Positions 24,628 through 36,495 of a DNA stretch of 64,000 bases are shown piece after piece (the first letter of the stretch is position 1; every line of letters begins with the position of its first letter). Source of the stretch: Atherinomorus stipes. Its lineage: Eukaryota; Chordata; Actinopteri; Atheriniformes; Atherinidae. Where the stretch lies: contig JALJCO010001245.1 of NCBI GenBank assembly GCA_023101725.1, positions 327,854 to 391,853 of the forward strand. Reading direction: 5' to 3'. A program made the translations under genes and the position numbers. The notes below the pieces were generated by a model that saw only the letters and a list, made by a program, of their open reading frames with translations, was not told the origin of the DNA and ran no database searches.

Positions 24628-25080
24628 CATGTGTGGCAGTTGACGGTCCTGTCACTATGCCTCCGACTGATCATGTGCACTGGCTACTTGGCCACAGGGA
24701 TGTCCCTTTGGCTGAATGGTCAGCGCGCATGACTTTCACCCGGCCCTTTTTTGGTTCCTTTCCCAAATTTTGGAATTTTTGGAGGGATCAATGGAAACGG
24801 TTGGAAAAAATCCATGGATTATTAATGGTGGGAGCCTGGGGGGGGGGAGGGGGAGGGTGTGGAGGGGGGGGGGGGGAGATGGGGTGGTGTGGTCACTATT
24901 CCACCACTTCAACTGTCCCTTGCCTTGGGGACAGGGGAATGGCATTTTCCTGTCCCTCAATGGTCAGGGTGCATGACTTTCACCCAGAAGTGGGGTTTAA
25001 ACCCCGCCGGCCCCCCCCGAGTACCTTGCCACACATGCGCGAAACAAAAACTGAAGTAAACCAGAGGCAGCATGGTGACC
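24628..25080 (+). repeat. Two tRNA-like repeat modules around a G-rich tract
   Basis: TTTGGCTGAATGGTCAGCGC with GCATGACTTTCACCC occurs at about 24708-24742. A second version, CCTCAATGGTCAGGGTGCAT with GACTTTCACCC, lies at about 24956-24986 and is followed by a B-box-like GGGGTTTAAACCCC. The leader GTGTGGCAGTTGACGGTCCT also matches the copy at 13589. Between the modules lies a G-rich tract (24838-24890) with runs up to 13 G. Confidence 0.5.
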
Positions 25081-25544
25081 CGGCTTGTCATTTGGACAGA
25101 GTTCTCATTGTAAAACCAACAGACCGTACAGCCCACGTCTGCTCAGCCAATTCCTCGTCCACACGCCACGTCGTCGCCTTTTATTTTTGGTGAATTCTTC
25201 ACAAAGAAGAGCACAAATTGCCAAGGCAGTTTTTTTGGTGATAGCATCATGTTGCTGCAGCTGTTGTTGTTATTGTCGCCGTCTTCTTTCTCTTCTCCTC
25301 CGTTTTCTTCTTCTACTACTAGCTGTATTCATTGCGTTGCATGTTGTGATTGTTCAAGACCCCAACGTGTCTTTGAGGACGTACAGTGTGAGTAGTCAGA
25401 TCGCATCCGAGCGTCGGTGTACAGTATGAGGACAGACATCGCAAGCTGTGAACTTTTGAACTCTGCGACTGATTCGCATAATTTGAGTTGGAGCTGCGAG
25501 CAACGATTGAAAAGAAATCGCACAGTGTATCCCAGGCTTTACAG

Positions 25545-26963
25545 CCAAGCTTAAAGCCTGTGTTGCACTTGACTCAATGGCCCATTGCAGGTATGAAAAG
25601 CCTTTTCAGCCAATGGAGAAAATTATGAATATAAGACTTTTTTTTTTTTTTTTTTTAACCTATAAGTTTAACAGTTTTTAAATTTATAGGGAAAAAAATC
25701 TATTTCAATGGAGAGTAAAAGAAAAGTAATTATCATTTAATCTCTAAACATTTGCACTAAGACAAAAGCAACAGAAAAAAAATGTTTCTCTGCAAAAGCC
25801 TAATAATAAGAATCAATGTTTTATAATAAATTGTTGCAACAGCAGTAAATAATATAGTAATAAGAGTAAAATGGTCTAAATTTGAAAGAGGAACTTATTG
25901 TATTTATGCATTTTAAATTCCCAAACCCAGTAGTAGCGATGGCCCAGGCAGGTTTATCAACAGGTAAAATTCATTATAGTCACTAAAATATTTGCTCTAC
26001 AAAACACAGAAACTGTTAAAAGGCTAAAGCAAAATACAATAAAGAAAAGACTTACCCTCCTGGTGGAAAAAAAAAAATCTAATTGATGGCAATATTCCAA
26101 ACTTATACACGAATGGATGTTAGGCCTACTTGAAATCAGTTAATCAGTGTTATTCACGCCACCTGTCAGTGTTTTTATTCAGCACTGAAATGACGTGGAG
26201 GGGGCGCGCGCCTCTGTTAAGTTTGTAGCATGTAGTAAATCTAAACTATTTCTTAATTCCCATTTAGACCTATATTTGAGTAATATATGAAAAGAGAGGA
26301 GTGTGGTTAATTTTCCAGAAACAAATTTAGCCTACATAAACAATAGCCTCTCGAACAGGTTTTCTGACAGTGCGCTCACCTGTAAGAATTCTCTCAGGTG
26401 AATACGAATGTAAAATCAGCATAGCTACAAGTACAGGTCTAACTTCTCAACGAGAATATCAAAAACAGGACACATTTTCATCTTGCAGATTGCTTGTTTT
26501 TTTTTCCCCTTGCAGCTTGCTAGCTTCAAGTCAGCCGGTTAAGACAAAGCAGAAAGGGACTTATATTGTGTTTAATCGAGGAAACCAAAAGCTCAATGTC
26601 CGATTCTGAACTCTGACGAAGTTAAACGTTATCATTGAGAAGTGTCGTATTTTCTAATTTTAAGGAAATTAGCTGATATGCATGTTTTCCCCTGCTTGTA
26701 CAAGTGCGACTGTACCTGTCTTAGGAATATCTAAATTAGAGTTGGTCGTGTTGTGAATTACTTACCTTATAAGTAGCCGGTAAAACGTGCTGCAGCAGCA
26801 GTGCTTGCTTGAGTTAAAAGTTTTGCTCGTGTTTCCAAAGATAGAAAATATAAAACGATGCATTACTCTGACGAAAAAAGAGAGGCTGAAGTGATAGGAG
26901 GACCAACTCCTTTGCTGTTCGTTTTGGTAAAAAGTTTTCATTTATTTATTTTTTTCAATTTTA
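25545..26963. other. Non-coding stretch, nothing recognised
   Basis: AT-rich with a T run at 25640-25657. No gene or repeat family identified. Confidence 0.45.
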
Positions 26964-26967
26964 TGTG

Positions 26968-27001
<34 letters not shown>

Positions 27002-27239
27002 GTCTCTCTCTCTCAATTTCAATTCAATTTTCAATTTAATAATCTTTATTGGCATCAATGTAGATTTACAATATTTTCAAAGCTATTACAATTTTTAATT
27101 GTGATAGCTCTCTCTCTCTCTCTTTCTCTCTCTCTGTCTCTCTCTCTCAATTTCAATTCAATTTTCAATTTAATAATCTTTATTGGCATCAATGTAGATT
27201 TACAATATTTTCAAAGCTATTACAATTTTTAATTGTGAT

Positions 27240-27298
<59 letters not shown>
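26964..27298. repeat. Tandemly duplicated non-LTR tail with (TC)n tracts
   Basis: The block starting CAATTTCAATTCAATTTTCA occurs at 27014 and again at 27148, 134 bp apart and almost identical, each followed by a TC microsatellite. The last tract (27242-27297) is nearly pure TC. On the minus strand the block reads as a retroposon 3' end (GATGCCAATAAAGATTATTA) followed by (GA)n. Confidence 0.85.
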
Positions 27299-27300
<2 letters not shown>

Positions 27301-27399
27301 ATCTGCAGTCTCAAATATTCCAGTACTGAAATGCAGCCAAATGCTGCTTGGAGATGGTTTCTCTGTGAACATCCAGATGGATTTGCTCCGCATATCCAT

Positions 27400-27910
27400 C
27401 TGGAAACCATCCTAGAGTAGTTTTGGGAAGGGGCAAAAATACTGGTTAGCTGATTGGATAAGGCATCTGTCTATCACCACCTATGTTGGTGATATACAGT
27501 AGGTGCACCAACATAGTCTATCACCACCTATGTTGGTATAGACAGGACAAATCAACCAATCAGATCAACAAAGCATACGCCCTACTAACAAAGCAACGAT
27601 GAAAACACGAGCAAAAACATGTTTTCCTTTGAGAAAAACCTCCAGAGCAGTGTTTTGCTCTCCTTTCAGAGAAGAAATACTCTGTAATTCCGATAAAACT
27701 GGAGCGATAGCCACGCTGACGCTATAGTTTCATCTGCTGAAGCCGCAATGTTGTTTAGACTGAACTTTCGCTTCTCGTTGCGGTCACACCTCAAGCCGCC
27801 TCAAAGCCAACGCTGATTGGACGTTCTGCTCCAAATTCTCTTCAATGGAAAGTAGCCAGACTGATCTGCGAGTGAAAACCTGAAGCTCGCGAGATCAGGA
27901 TGGTTTCATG
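27400..27910. mobile_element. Possible DNA transposon remnant with hairpin interior
   Basis: GAAACCATCCTAGAG near the left end (27403) and AGGATGGTTTC near the right end (27898-27908) are inverted copies over about 11 bp. Inside are short direct and inverted repeats (27449-27560). No coding content. The ends are short, so this is tentative. Confidence 0.35.
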
Positions 27911-29697
27911 AGGCTACATCACTGCATGAAACAGAAGCCTATGGAAAAAGCCAGTTGCATGACATGATCCGGTCATTTAATTTAGAAACAAGACCGTAGC
28001 TACCATTGAGGACACTGAGGTCTGGACCTCAGTATTTTTCCGCGATGTAGGCTACATATTAAAATTAATCAAATAACCACATAGCTCAAAAGCATTTATC
28101 TGAGAACACGGACCTGAGAATGCGGACTGATACTTAAATACTGACTCTTTCCCTACCAACAATTTATATTATAGAACTGAAGCTCAAGTTAAATCATATG
28201 TTATTCATTGTTAGCATTAAAATGAACACAGTAGAAACCAACTAAACTGTACGAATAAGTAGGAACTATTTCTTCTTTTGCCTTCCAATGTGTGAAGTAA
28301 GGCACAGCGTATAGCGTCTCAGCCGCACACTGCTTGCTCTGTCACTGATCACTGATCAATCAGTCCACACAGTCATGCAGCAAATGCCAATGTATATTTA
28401 TATATATTTAGAGTTGAGTAACGAGAGTAATTACATTTTTTTATTTTTCGGAGTTCATGAAAGGTAGAGTCTGAAGTTTCCCCCCTGAAAATAAACGTTA
28501 GACTTGTGCAAGTGAAATCCATCTCAAAGCGCACCTTTGGGCCTCTATTTGCATGCAGTGGTGAGTTTGAATGCAACTCCCTCTCCCCTTGTCTGTAATT
28601 CGCACTTTTACTTTGTTATGGTCTGGTCGGGATATTTCTGGGTGGAGATTTCCGTTTACATCATCAGCCAATGACAGAGCTGGGCATGACGCTGTGTGGG
28701 AATGAGCTCATGATTGGAGCAGGCACCAGTCACTCAAACTTTCGAAGAAAAAAAAAAAGAAAGAAAACAGCGGATGCACCAAAGAAAAGGTAGGAGCTTT
28801 GGATAGTTGGAAAACCAGGGTTAGTATTGATTTGGCTTTAACCACTTCTGAGCTCTGGAGGAGAGGATTGAAGCTGAATAGGCTGAAGAACGAGGCGGCC
28901 ATTAGCCTGAGAGAAAGGGGCGCTCATTTTGAATACTGTTGTTTGCAAACAGAAACGGTGGGGGCGGGGGCTTCGGACTCTACCTTTAATAACTTCTTAC
29001 ACTACAGTGACAGCCGGCTTCATTATTTTCTTTTGTGAAGAGCTCATACTGATTACCTAGTGTGGGTTTGTGATTGTTTCTACATGGTTATCATTGCATG
29101 CAGCATGCAGCTACTTCATGTACACCGACTGTAAACCTGAATGTTATTTGAATATACAGAAGTGATTATGTCATTTTATGTTTTTCAAAGTGTCTCATTA
29201 CTAAACCAGTCTTAACTTTTGAAACAGACCAGATTCAAGAGAGAAAGAAATGACAGAAATCTATTTTATAAGACAAACAGTAACATCAGTCAGTCACAGT
29301 CTATTACTGTATCTCTGATGGTTAACTAAAGACTTTTAAAAGGGAAGAAGAGTAAAAAGAAGAGGACAGAATAGATACTAATGATCAGTTTACTTGAGTT
29401 TATTTTAACTGCTACTCTTTAGTTCTTACCTTTTAAAAAACGGTTTGGAAACAAATACTTATTTTTGTGTATTTTTTCTAAAGTTATAGTCTGTCTTCTG
29501 TGTTGGTAAAGAAAAAGAATTTCCCAACTTGGGGGGGCAATAAAGACCACCTGGTGGACCGCAGTATTTTTTTCACCCCTGGCAACGGCCCTGATTAGAA
29601 ACTGTTTTTTAAATATTGTAAGAGTGAGAAAACATTTAATGTGTACTAAAACAGTAATAATGATTTGCAATTAACTTCCCAAGGCTTACATTACTGA
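27911..29697. other. Non-coding stretch, nothing recognised
   Basis: No gene identified. A run of A with one G lies near 28747-28759. A pyrimidine-purine mix at 28500-29030 gives open frames without recognisable content. Confidence 0.45.
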
Positions 29698-29924
29698 CAG
29701 GCTCATTTCATTACCAACTCCAAAACCTCTCTGGCCAGTTAAGTGCAGGGTTTAGGAGTTTGCTGCCACACACCTGACTCAAATTAATAGCTCATCATGA
29801 TCTGTGCAGAACTTGACAACAAGCTGCTGAAGATATATTGGATTTGAATCAGGTGTGTACATCAGAGCACCATCTAAGACCTGCAGAACCCTGGCCCGAG
29901 AGGTCTGGAGTTGGTGTTCCCTGG
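29698..29924. mobile_element. hAT-type MITE, degenerate
   Basis: The left end holds ACCAACTCCAAAACCTCTCT and the right end AGAGGTCTGGAGTTGGTGTT, inverted versions of the terminus seen intact in the MITE at 43174-43389. The interior motifs CACACCTGACTCAAATTAAT and GAATCAGGTGTGT also match that family. No matching 8-bp flanks remain. Confidence 0.6.
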
Positions 29925-30270
29925 TCTAAACCATCAAAAGTTTTACTTTGATAAAAAATCATTTTTATATTTTCCAAACTCTTGAGTGACAAGGCAAATT
30001 AGAATTTTAAAAAGGCAGTAGAGAATATTTGACTCAAACATTTTGCCGCCGGGGCAGCGCAACAGGGGTAGCCATGGGAGCACTGGCTATCTTTGAAACC
30101 TGATTGGGTAAAACAGGTGCCACCTTAGGTAATTGGTGGTTCAGAGAGGAAGACAAACCTCTCTTTCTAGACGTGTGTGGCTTAACACTCTTGCAACACC
30201 AGTACATCTCTAGAAAAGATTTTGTCCCTGTTCAAGTACATGTCCTAAAGTTATGTAATTAACTTGATAT
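29925..30270. other. Non-coding stretch, nothing recognised
   Basis: No feature recognised. Confidence 0.4.
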
Positions 30271-30434
30271 TAGCATCAAACTACATAGCAGGGCTAATCT
30301 TATTTTATGGTTATATAGATTTGTTTTAAGATAATATGGAAAAATACTGTATTAGCATCAAACTACATAGCAGGGCTAATCTTATTCTATGGTTATATTA
30401 GATTTGTTTTAGGATAATATGGAAAAACCATGCC
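30271..30434. repeat. 82-bp tandem duplication
   Basis: The segment beginning TAGCATCAAACTACATAGCA at 30271 repeats at 30353 with only a few substitutions and one inserted base. It is a simple two-copy tandem duplication, probably recent. Confidence 0.95.
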
Positions 30435-31310
30435 ATATTAAGTTTTCAGTGAGTGTATTTAGGTACTACACATCAGTTCAGTTGATGATTTCACTTTGGA
30501 ACTAAAAACAGAATAGCCTACTCAAAGAGTACCTCGATATCCAAGTTGCTTTTTGAACCTTATCTTTTTTAACTGGTTGCTAATGTAGAGGGCTCTCTGT
30601 AACTTACGTAGAGCACTTTACAGACGACAATAAAATTAGGTTTTAAAGAGAACATGCAACTGTTGTTATTGTGTTGTTATTGAACTGGTGCTCCTGTCCA
30701 CCACAAAAAAGACTGGTTCTCTCAAAGCAAAGTGTAACTAAATAAGAGGCATCATGAGACTTGCACAGTTCTGTAAGTGTCTCAGATAAGGAGGATTGTA
30801 ATGATGTTGATAACTCCCTCATGCAGAGAACAAAACGAGTGAATGACAGCAGGGTAATGAAACCCTGAAGATGAAGCTGTGTAGGAATTCTATGTTCATA
30901 TCATTGACTCCACATTGTGTTAAAACACATAGGGCACAAATTAAACAATAATTCTTCTTATAAAGGCTGGCAACCACAGAAATCAAAGAAAGAGGGGCCA
31001 TTCTACGGTTAAAATCACCTGCATGACACAGTTTAAAGTAGGAGCAAATAAACCTATAAACTACTCAACTCTACCCCTCCTCCCCCCACCTGAAAGTCAC
31101 TAAGGAGATGATAGAGCAGGTCAACATTGGGCTCAGATCTACCCCCCAGACCAATGCCTTTTTGTCCCCCATACACCCCCTACCAGAACAATCAAAGATA
31201 GGGTGACCACCGTGGCCCCTTCCTGTCTTACACCAGCTTCATCCTCAGTCTCCACAGTCTGATGTATGTGAAGGGGTCCAGGCTGCGAGGTTTTGAAACT
31301 TTTAACACTC
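30435..31310. other. Non-coding stretch, nothing recognised
   Basis: No gene or repeat family identified. Confidence 0.4.
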
Positions 31311-32430
31311 TTAAAGGTACAGTATGTCAGAATTACTGACATCTGGTGGTAAAGATTGGTATTTTAAAGAAAAGATGTTTTCTTTGAAATAACTTCATAT
31401 TCCAAGCACTGTTGTGAATGTATGTTGGCCGTTAGTGGCCAAAATTCTCCCTTACTTCACACACATTGTTTTGTCCATTCAGGGACACCGTAGTAAAAAT
31501 AGTGGAACAAATATGGCAGCCTCTATACAGTATGTACACTGCCCAGCAAGTAAATATAAATGACTGTTTCTGAGAAAATAAACATGTAACAGCTTTTCTA
31601 GTGCATCGATTACACATCAATAGAAACACAGTGTTGAATTATCTAATGAGCTCATTTTTACCTATTTTTATTCCCAACTTTTTTTTGTCGCACGAGAATT
31701 GGACCTGTCTGTAGGCGCGTTCACGAGGCAAGAGTCAAAACCAAAACAAAGTTTTATCATGACAGACCAAGTGAAGGAAATGATGTCCCAACAGAGAAAA
31801 ATGTGATAAAAACATAACAGTACGGTTGATAAAGAGGATCCGCCGAGTAAAAGGGCTGGACTCTGATGAATATAAGGAGCGGACGTCTAACATGAAGTTA
31901 CTCAAACAGCAACAACAGTGTTAGCTTTTGTAGCTACATTAGCAGCTTGCCACTGTTCGTCTACCATCATTTATTAGCCTCTTATACAAAAGATAATAGG
32001 TTACACAAGCGGCAACACTTAGGTACTAACTGCACATCCTCACTGAATAAATACAATCCACTGGTCCCTGGTTGACTGCTGTCCGTCCTGTTACAGCACT
32101 GAAAACACTGAAATTTCTGCCAAAACAGCTCAGCAAAGCAGATTTTTTTTTACCCTTGTCGTCGTAGTCGTCCTCGTCCTCGTCCTCCTCCTCCTCCTCT
32201 CTGACAAAGCTGGTCCTGAAACGCTACTCTACGCAGGTAATCAGCTGACTTCAGGTGGTGCTAAAGAGGCTAGCTAAGCAGTTAGCAGCTTCTGTGGATC
32301 ACGATATTCCCAGAGGAAAAACAAAATTGCATACTGTGGACAGCGCGCTCTTGTGGCCGATCTGGTTTGACGAGAGAGACCGCACTCAAAGACGAAGCCA
32401 CTTTCACTCATCCTTACCGTTCTACCTAAA
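31311..32430. mobile_element. Possible TTAA-type element
   Basis: TTAA at 31311-31314 is followed by AGGTACAGTATGTCAG. At 32410-32427 ATCCTTACCGTTCTACCT is an imperfect inverted copy, followed by TAAA. The left end resembles the TTAAAGGTTGAATATGG end at 47811. There is no coding content; a (CTC)n-like stretch lies at 32170-32200. The right end is weak, so the boundaries are tentative. Confidence 0.4.
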
Positions 32431-32570
32431 AAATCCGTTATAGGGGAACTTCATTTTTTTCAATCTGGACCTATTTTCTAGCATGAAATATGTTCATTTA
32501 CTCACCCAGAAAGTTTTGGTGCAACTTGAATTCCTTCGGTAGATATTTAGATCTACTCGAGATCTAAATA

Positions 32571-32742
32571 TGCGCGATATAATGGCAGTGATGGGGCAAT
32601 CGCGTCCAGCCTCTAAGCTCACAGGGGGGGGTCCGACTAATGTTTGGTAACAAAACATTGGTGAAATGAAGCCGTTTGTGGCAGATAATGCCTTATTTAG
32701 AGGCTGGACGCAGTTGCCCAATCTCTCCCATTATATCGCGCA
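32571..32742. repeat. Foldback element with 46-bp arms
   Basis: The left arm (32571-32616, starting TGCGCGATATAATGG) and the right arm (32697-32742) are inverted copies matching at about 41 of 46 positions, separated by 80 bp. The structure fits a small foldback MITE. No coding sequence. Confidence 0.85.
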
Positions 32743-32999
32743 TATGCTATGGTATAAGGACAGACTCATGAGGTAGTGACCATTAGCACCACCAGCTGGA
32801 CTGGAGATTTGCTGTTGCTTTCTACTATATTTGCATTTGTATTTTATATTTACAGCGTGATGACAACGGTTTCGTGCTCAAAACATTTCCGAAAACAACC
32901 ATGAGACCAGACAACCAGAGCTGTCGGACCCCTGCTGCAAGAATTCAGATCACTCAAGTCTAGATAATTGAGGGAAACCATGAGACCGTGCCCTCAATT

Positions 33000-33185
33000 T
33001 ATTTAAATCCAGGTTCCCCTTTTAAGATCTAATTTTCTGTTTGTTTTTTTTATTTTAAATCATGTTTTTATTCTTTTGTTTTTTCACTTTTGAAGTTTTA
33101 TTTTCATCTGCATCCCGTTGTAATCCTTTTAATGTAAACCACTTTGAATTGTCCTGTACTTGACTTGTGACAATTAAACTTGCCT
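33000..33185 (+). repeat. Non-LTR-like 3' tail fragment
   Basis: TAAACCACTTTGAATTGTCC followed by TGTACTTGACTTGTGACAAT and AAACTTGCCTTGCCT is the common fish retroposon tail ending. It is similar to 16925-17080. Confidence 0.55.
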
Positions 33186-34649
33186 TGCCTACCAACGAGC
33201 TGATGTGTGAGAGGATTTGTGGCTCTCTGGGATGGTTTTTAGATTTTACATTACAAATTTATTTTTCATTTAACATTATCCTCATATCCAGTACCCACTT
33301 TAAGCTACAACATCTTGCAAGAAAGATTTTTGGGACATCTGAGAGTTGTCAGATGGCAAATGGATACAACCCCAGGTTTCAGATTTACTTCTAAATATTT
33401 TGTGAATTATAGTACTCACAGGCCAAAAAGATAGTGGAGACACATCTCATATTTTTAGAAGTTCTGCTTTACTCAGGTACCAAGCATGGAATGTGAGTAT
33501 ACCCTCTGATCTCTTTGGCCATCGTGGCTGTCATAAAATTGGGCTTTAATGGATGAATCTTTTCATCCTCTTTTAGACTGTGTTGAGGGACTGACCTTCT
33601 CTACACCAAGCTTTCATCAGAAACAGGCAGCAAAAGCTTCAGAAGGGGCAGGGATTTTTAAAAAAACAACTTTTTTCTTTTTTTTTTTTTTTTTTAAACC
33701 ACCGTTGATCAATGGAAATAACCTGTGATTTGCTGTGAAATATTGACCCTGATGTCTGCGAGAACAGCCTCTGATAGGCATTATTGATTATTCTTAGGAT
33801 ATTCTCGTCTCTTTTGAAGGTATTAACGCTCAGGAGCCTGAATGAGTCGGTTGCTTTCCTAATTGAGCCAGTGAAAGCCTTATGGAAAATGCAGATTGAA
33901 AGCACTGAGTGCCCGAGGTGCTGAAGTACATGTAGGTGTAGAAAAAAAATGCTGACTGTATCGCTCACTGAAAGACTTAACCTTGCAATTGTTTTACACT
34001 TATATCCAACGTTATTCACTGAAGACATCTAAGGGGATAAAGGATGTTAAACTTCTTCACTGAATTTAGAGTATTTCAAAAGTGCATTCTTAACCTTTTT
34101 TCAAATCCTTTATCAAACTTTTTTTTTAAAAATATGTGGTACATGTACCTTTGCTATTTGAATAACTCCAAGTTGATCAATGAAGATAAAATGAAAAACC
34201 GAGTCTGCAAAAGCTCCCATTCTGAGTTTTTTGTTGATAAAACAAAAGTGCACATTTCTAACCTCAGGCAATAACTGACCAGCTGTTTTGAAAATGAGAT
34301 GCTCTATTCATGTGGAATTCATGTGCTTAAATCAATTATACTGTTTGCAAACATTGTTATTTAGCAGCTTCTTCTACTTAATGCATTTTTTCCCCATCTT
34401 TTCTTATATTATTTTCAAATAAAACTTTCAACTTTTATTGACATGACAAAGGATTCAACCCACTTCATCTCATTTGATAAATGGGGAAAAGTGTTATGAC
34501 ATGGTGGTAAAAATGCAAGTAACTTCCCAAGTGCAATGTTTCGGGTTGCATAACATCTGCCAACTAAATGCGTCTCTTGTCCAGTCTTCGCAGGACTGAC
34601 TCCTTGTTACTGTAATCCCAACCCTGTTATCTGTTCATTTGTCTTAAAG
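33186..34649. other. Non-coding stretch with a T run
   Basis: A T-rich run (33671-33696) and AT-rich sequence. The 129-codon minus-strand frame at 33639-34028 has no recognisable domain and includes a Lys-rich stretch from the T run. No gene called. Confidence 0.45.
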
Positions 34650-34911
34650 TATTGATGGTAAATGGACTGTACTTACATAGTGCTTTTCCAGTCATACAAA
34701 CCGCTCAAAGCGCTTTACACTACCACATTCACCCAGTCACACACACAATCATACAGACATTCATACCCCCGATTGGTACATTGGGAGGCAAGTTGAGGTT
34801 CAGTGTCTTGTCCAAGGACACTTTGGCATGTAGTCTAGGGAAGCCTGGAATCGATCCCCCGACCCTCTGGTTGAAAGACAACTGCTCTTCCACCTGAGCT
34901 ACAGCCACCCC
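34650..34911 (-). mobile_element. tRNA-derived SINE, minus strand
   Basis: Read on the minus strand, the head GGGGTGGCTGTAGCTCAGGT then GGAAGAGCAGTTG resembles a tRNA A-box region, and GGGGGATCGATTCCAGGC a B-box region, spaced as in a tRNA. The body continues with a conserved central part and ends with AGCGCTTTGAGCGGTTTG then a short tail. The type is a pol III-transcribed SINE mobilised by a LINE. Confidence 0.8.
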
Positions 34912-35369
34912 TGATGATGAAATTAAGGAGGTTCGTTGCAGATAATACGTGATAGAGGCTCATTTATTTTGTCCCTTTCACTTCTATGAGATATATGCAG
35001 ATTGGGACTAATCTACATATCGTCCAAAGGAGTCAGAGTGATATCAAAATGTTACCGTGCATGAATGCACATATAAATTCCTAGATATAAGGTCCAGGTG
35101 GAAAAAAACTGAAGTTATTCTTTAATAGAGAGAAAGTTTTTAAGGATAGATGCTCTTTTTGATGTCCGTATTGACAGCCTATATAAAGGGCAGATTTTTC
35201 AACCCTCATCGGATGGACTACGCTCCATTTGCCAACTGATGGAGACATTAGTTGCAAATGTAACACTTGAATGCTTCGAAGTGTGTGCTTGTTTGTACTC
35301 TTGACTTGTTCCCATGTCTGCTTAGCTCCACTACAGTTGCATTTGAAATCTAGACATCTACAGTATCTG
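34912..35369. other. Non-coding stretch, nothing recognised
   Basis: No feature recognised. Confidence 0.4.
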
Positions 35370-35760
35370 CCTGTCTGTCTGTTTATCCATCTAGCTGTCT
35401 GCCTATTTGTCTTTCTCTTTCCATCCTGTCATGATCTGTGGGGGTTGTGAAAGAGTTTGTCTTGTCTTGGTCCCATCATGTTTCCTGTTTTATTTTGTTA
35501 TTCCTCTCTTTCTGTATTTGGTTCCAGTTCCGATCTGTGCCACTTGCGCAGATTGCATACTTACGACGGGCCCTCTACTGTAGTTCCATCAATATTCCCC
35601 ATATACTCCTGGTTTTCAGTTGTTCATTACCAGATTGTTACTTTCCCAGTGTCTTATTGTTGGTTTGCCCTGTCATTCTATTTTACTTCCGAGTTTGTTC
35701 ATTAAGTCCTTGTCCCTAGCATGAAGCCTCATGAACAATCATGGCTTTCTAGCCCCTTGG
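35370..35760 (+). repeat. CTGT-type microsatellite and a decayed dispersed repeat
   Basis: Imperfect CTGT and CATC repeats (35370-35420) are followed by pyrimidine-rich sequence containing CAGTTGTTCATTACCAGATT, TTTGCCCTGTCATTCTATTT and GAGTTTGTTCATTAAGTCC. These resemble a fish interspersed repeat that I cannot name. Overlapping open frames here are low complexity. Confidence 0.35.
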
Positions 35761-36390
35761 TTTGGGAAAAGCTCTGTATTCGGATTTTCATTCATATTTC
35801 TCCATAGTGACATCTGGTATCCAAATAGGTCTGCAGCAGGCCTGACAACGTGGCACTCAAACAATCTCAGTAATGCGTCACACAGGAATTAACTGTATGA
35901 CCAAAAATAAAGGATTTGTCTAATACATTTTCAGTATCCAACACGCTATGCGCATTTCATAATTTTTTTTAAGTATATGACTGAATGAATAAAATAAATA
36001 AATAAATAAATATTATGGCTAAATACTTAAAATTGCATTTACTGTTATAGTGAGAATTATTTGAGGTGGGGTTGAAATCTGATTTTCGTTGAGGAATAGG
36101 AGCTCCTTCACAGTCTTGGGGTTGAGGTGATTTCCTTTTATGCAAATGATCTTCAAATGATCTCTTGCATGGGTCAGGGGGTGCAGGGGAATATAATATT
36201 GGTGGGAAAGCTTATAAGTGAGGATACTGTTGTTTTTTCTGTGCCCAATATGTCAGAGGATCTATATGTCTTTGTGTGTTCAGCTCGGATGAATATCATT
36301 ACCTTCTTTCTCGACGGATGCCATGGCATCTCAGTTCATCGGACACATCACTAATTGTCCCTGAACATGCCTGCCTCCTGCTTTCTTTTG
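35761..36390. other. Non-coding stretch downstream of the kinase gene
   Basis: An AATA microsatellite lies at about 35988-36011. No gene seen. Confidence 0.45.
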
Positions 36391-36480
36391 ATCTGTCCAT
36401 CCATCTATCCATTTGTCTGTTGGTATATCTGTTCATCTATCTGTTTATTTGTTTGTCTGTCCATCCATATCGAAAATGTG
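36391..36480. repeat. Imperfect tetranucleotide tract (ATCC/ATCT/GTTT)
   Basis: CCATCCATCTATCCATTTGT and following variants form a degenerate tetranucleotide array just beyond the 3' end of the kinase gene. On the minus strand it contains AATAAA at 36444-36449, 47 nt past the kinase stop codon, which could serve as a polyadenylation signal. Confidence 0.7.
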
Positions 36481-36495
36481 TGTGCCATGACTGCT

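Larger units (their letters stand above)
23459..25544. mobile_element. TTAA-type DNA element with inverted termini (copy A)
   Basis: The left end is TTAA then GCCCGGCATACACTGTGCGA, and the right end TCGCACAGTGTATCCCAGGC then TTTA. The termini are inverted copies over about 20 bp, with one flank one base off TTAA. The left 480 bp recurs in reverse orientation at the right edge of the window (63660-64000), so this is a multicopy family. The middle (24000-25080) holds a non-LTR-like tail with (ATT)n, two tRNA-like repeats and a G-rich tract, so it is probably a composite of later insertions. No transposase gene seen; superfamily unresolved (piggyBac or Kolobok are the usual TTAA users). Confidence 0.75.
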
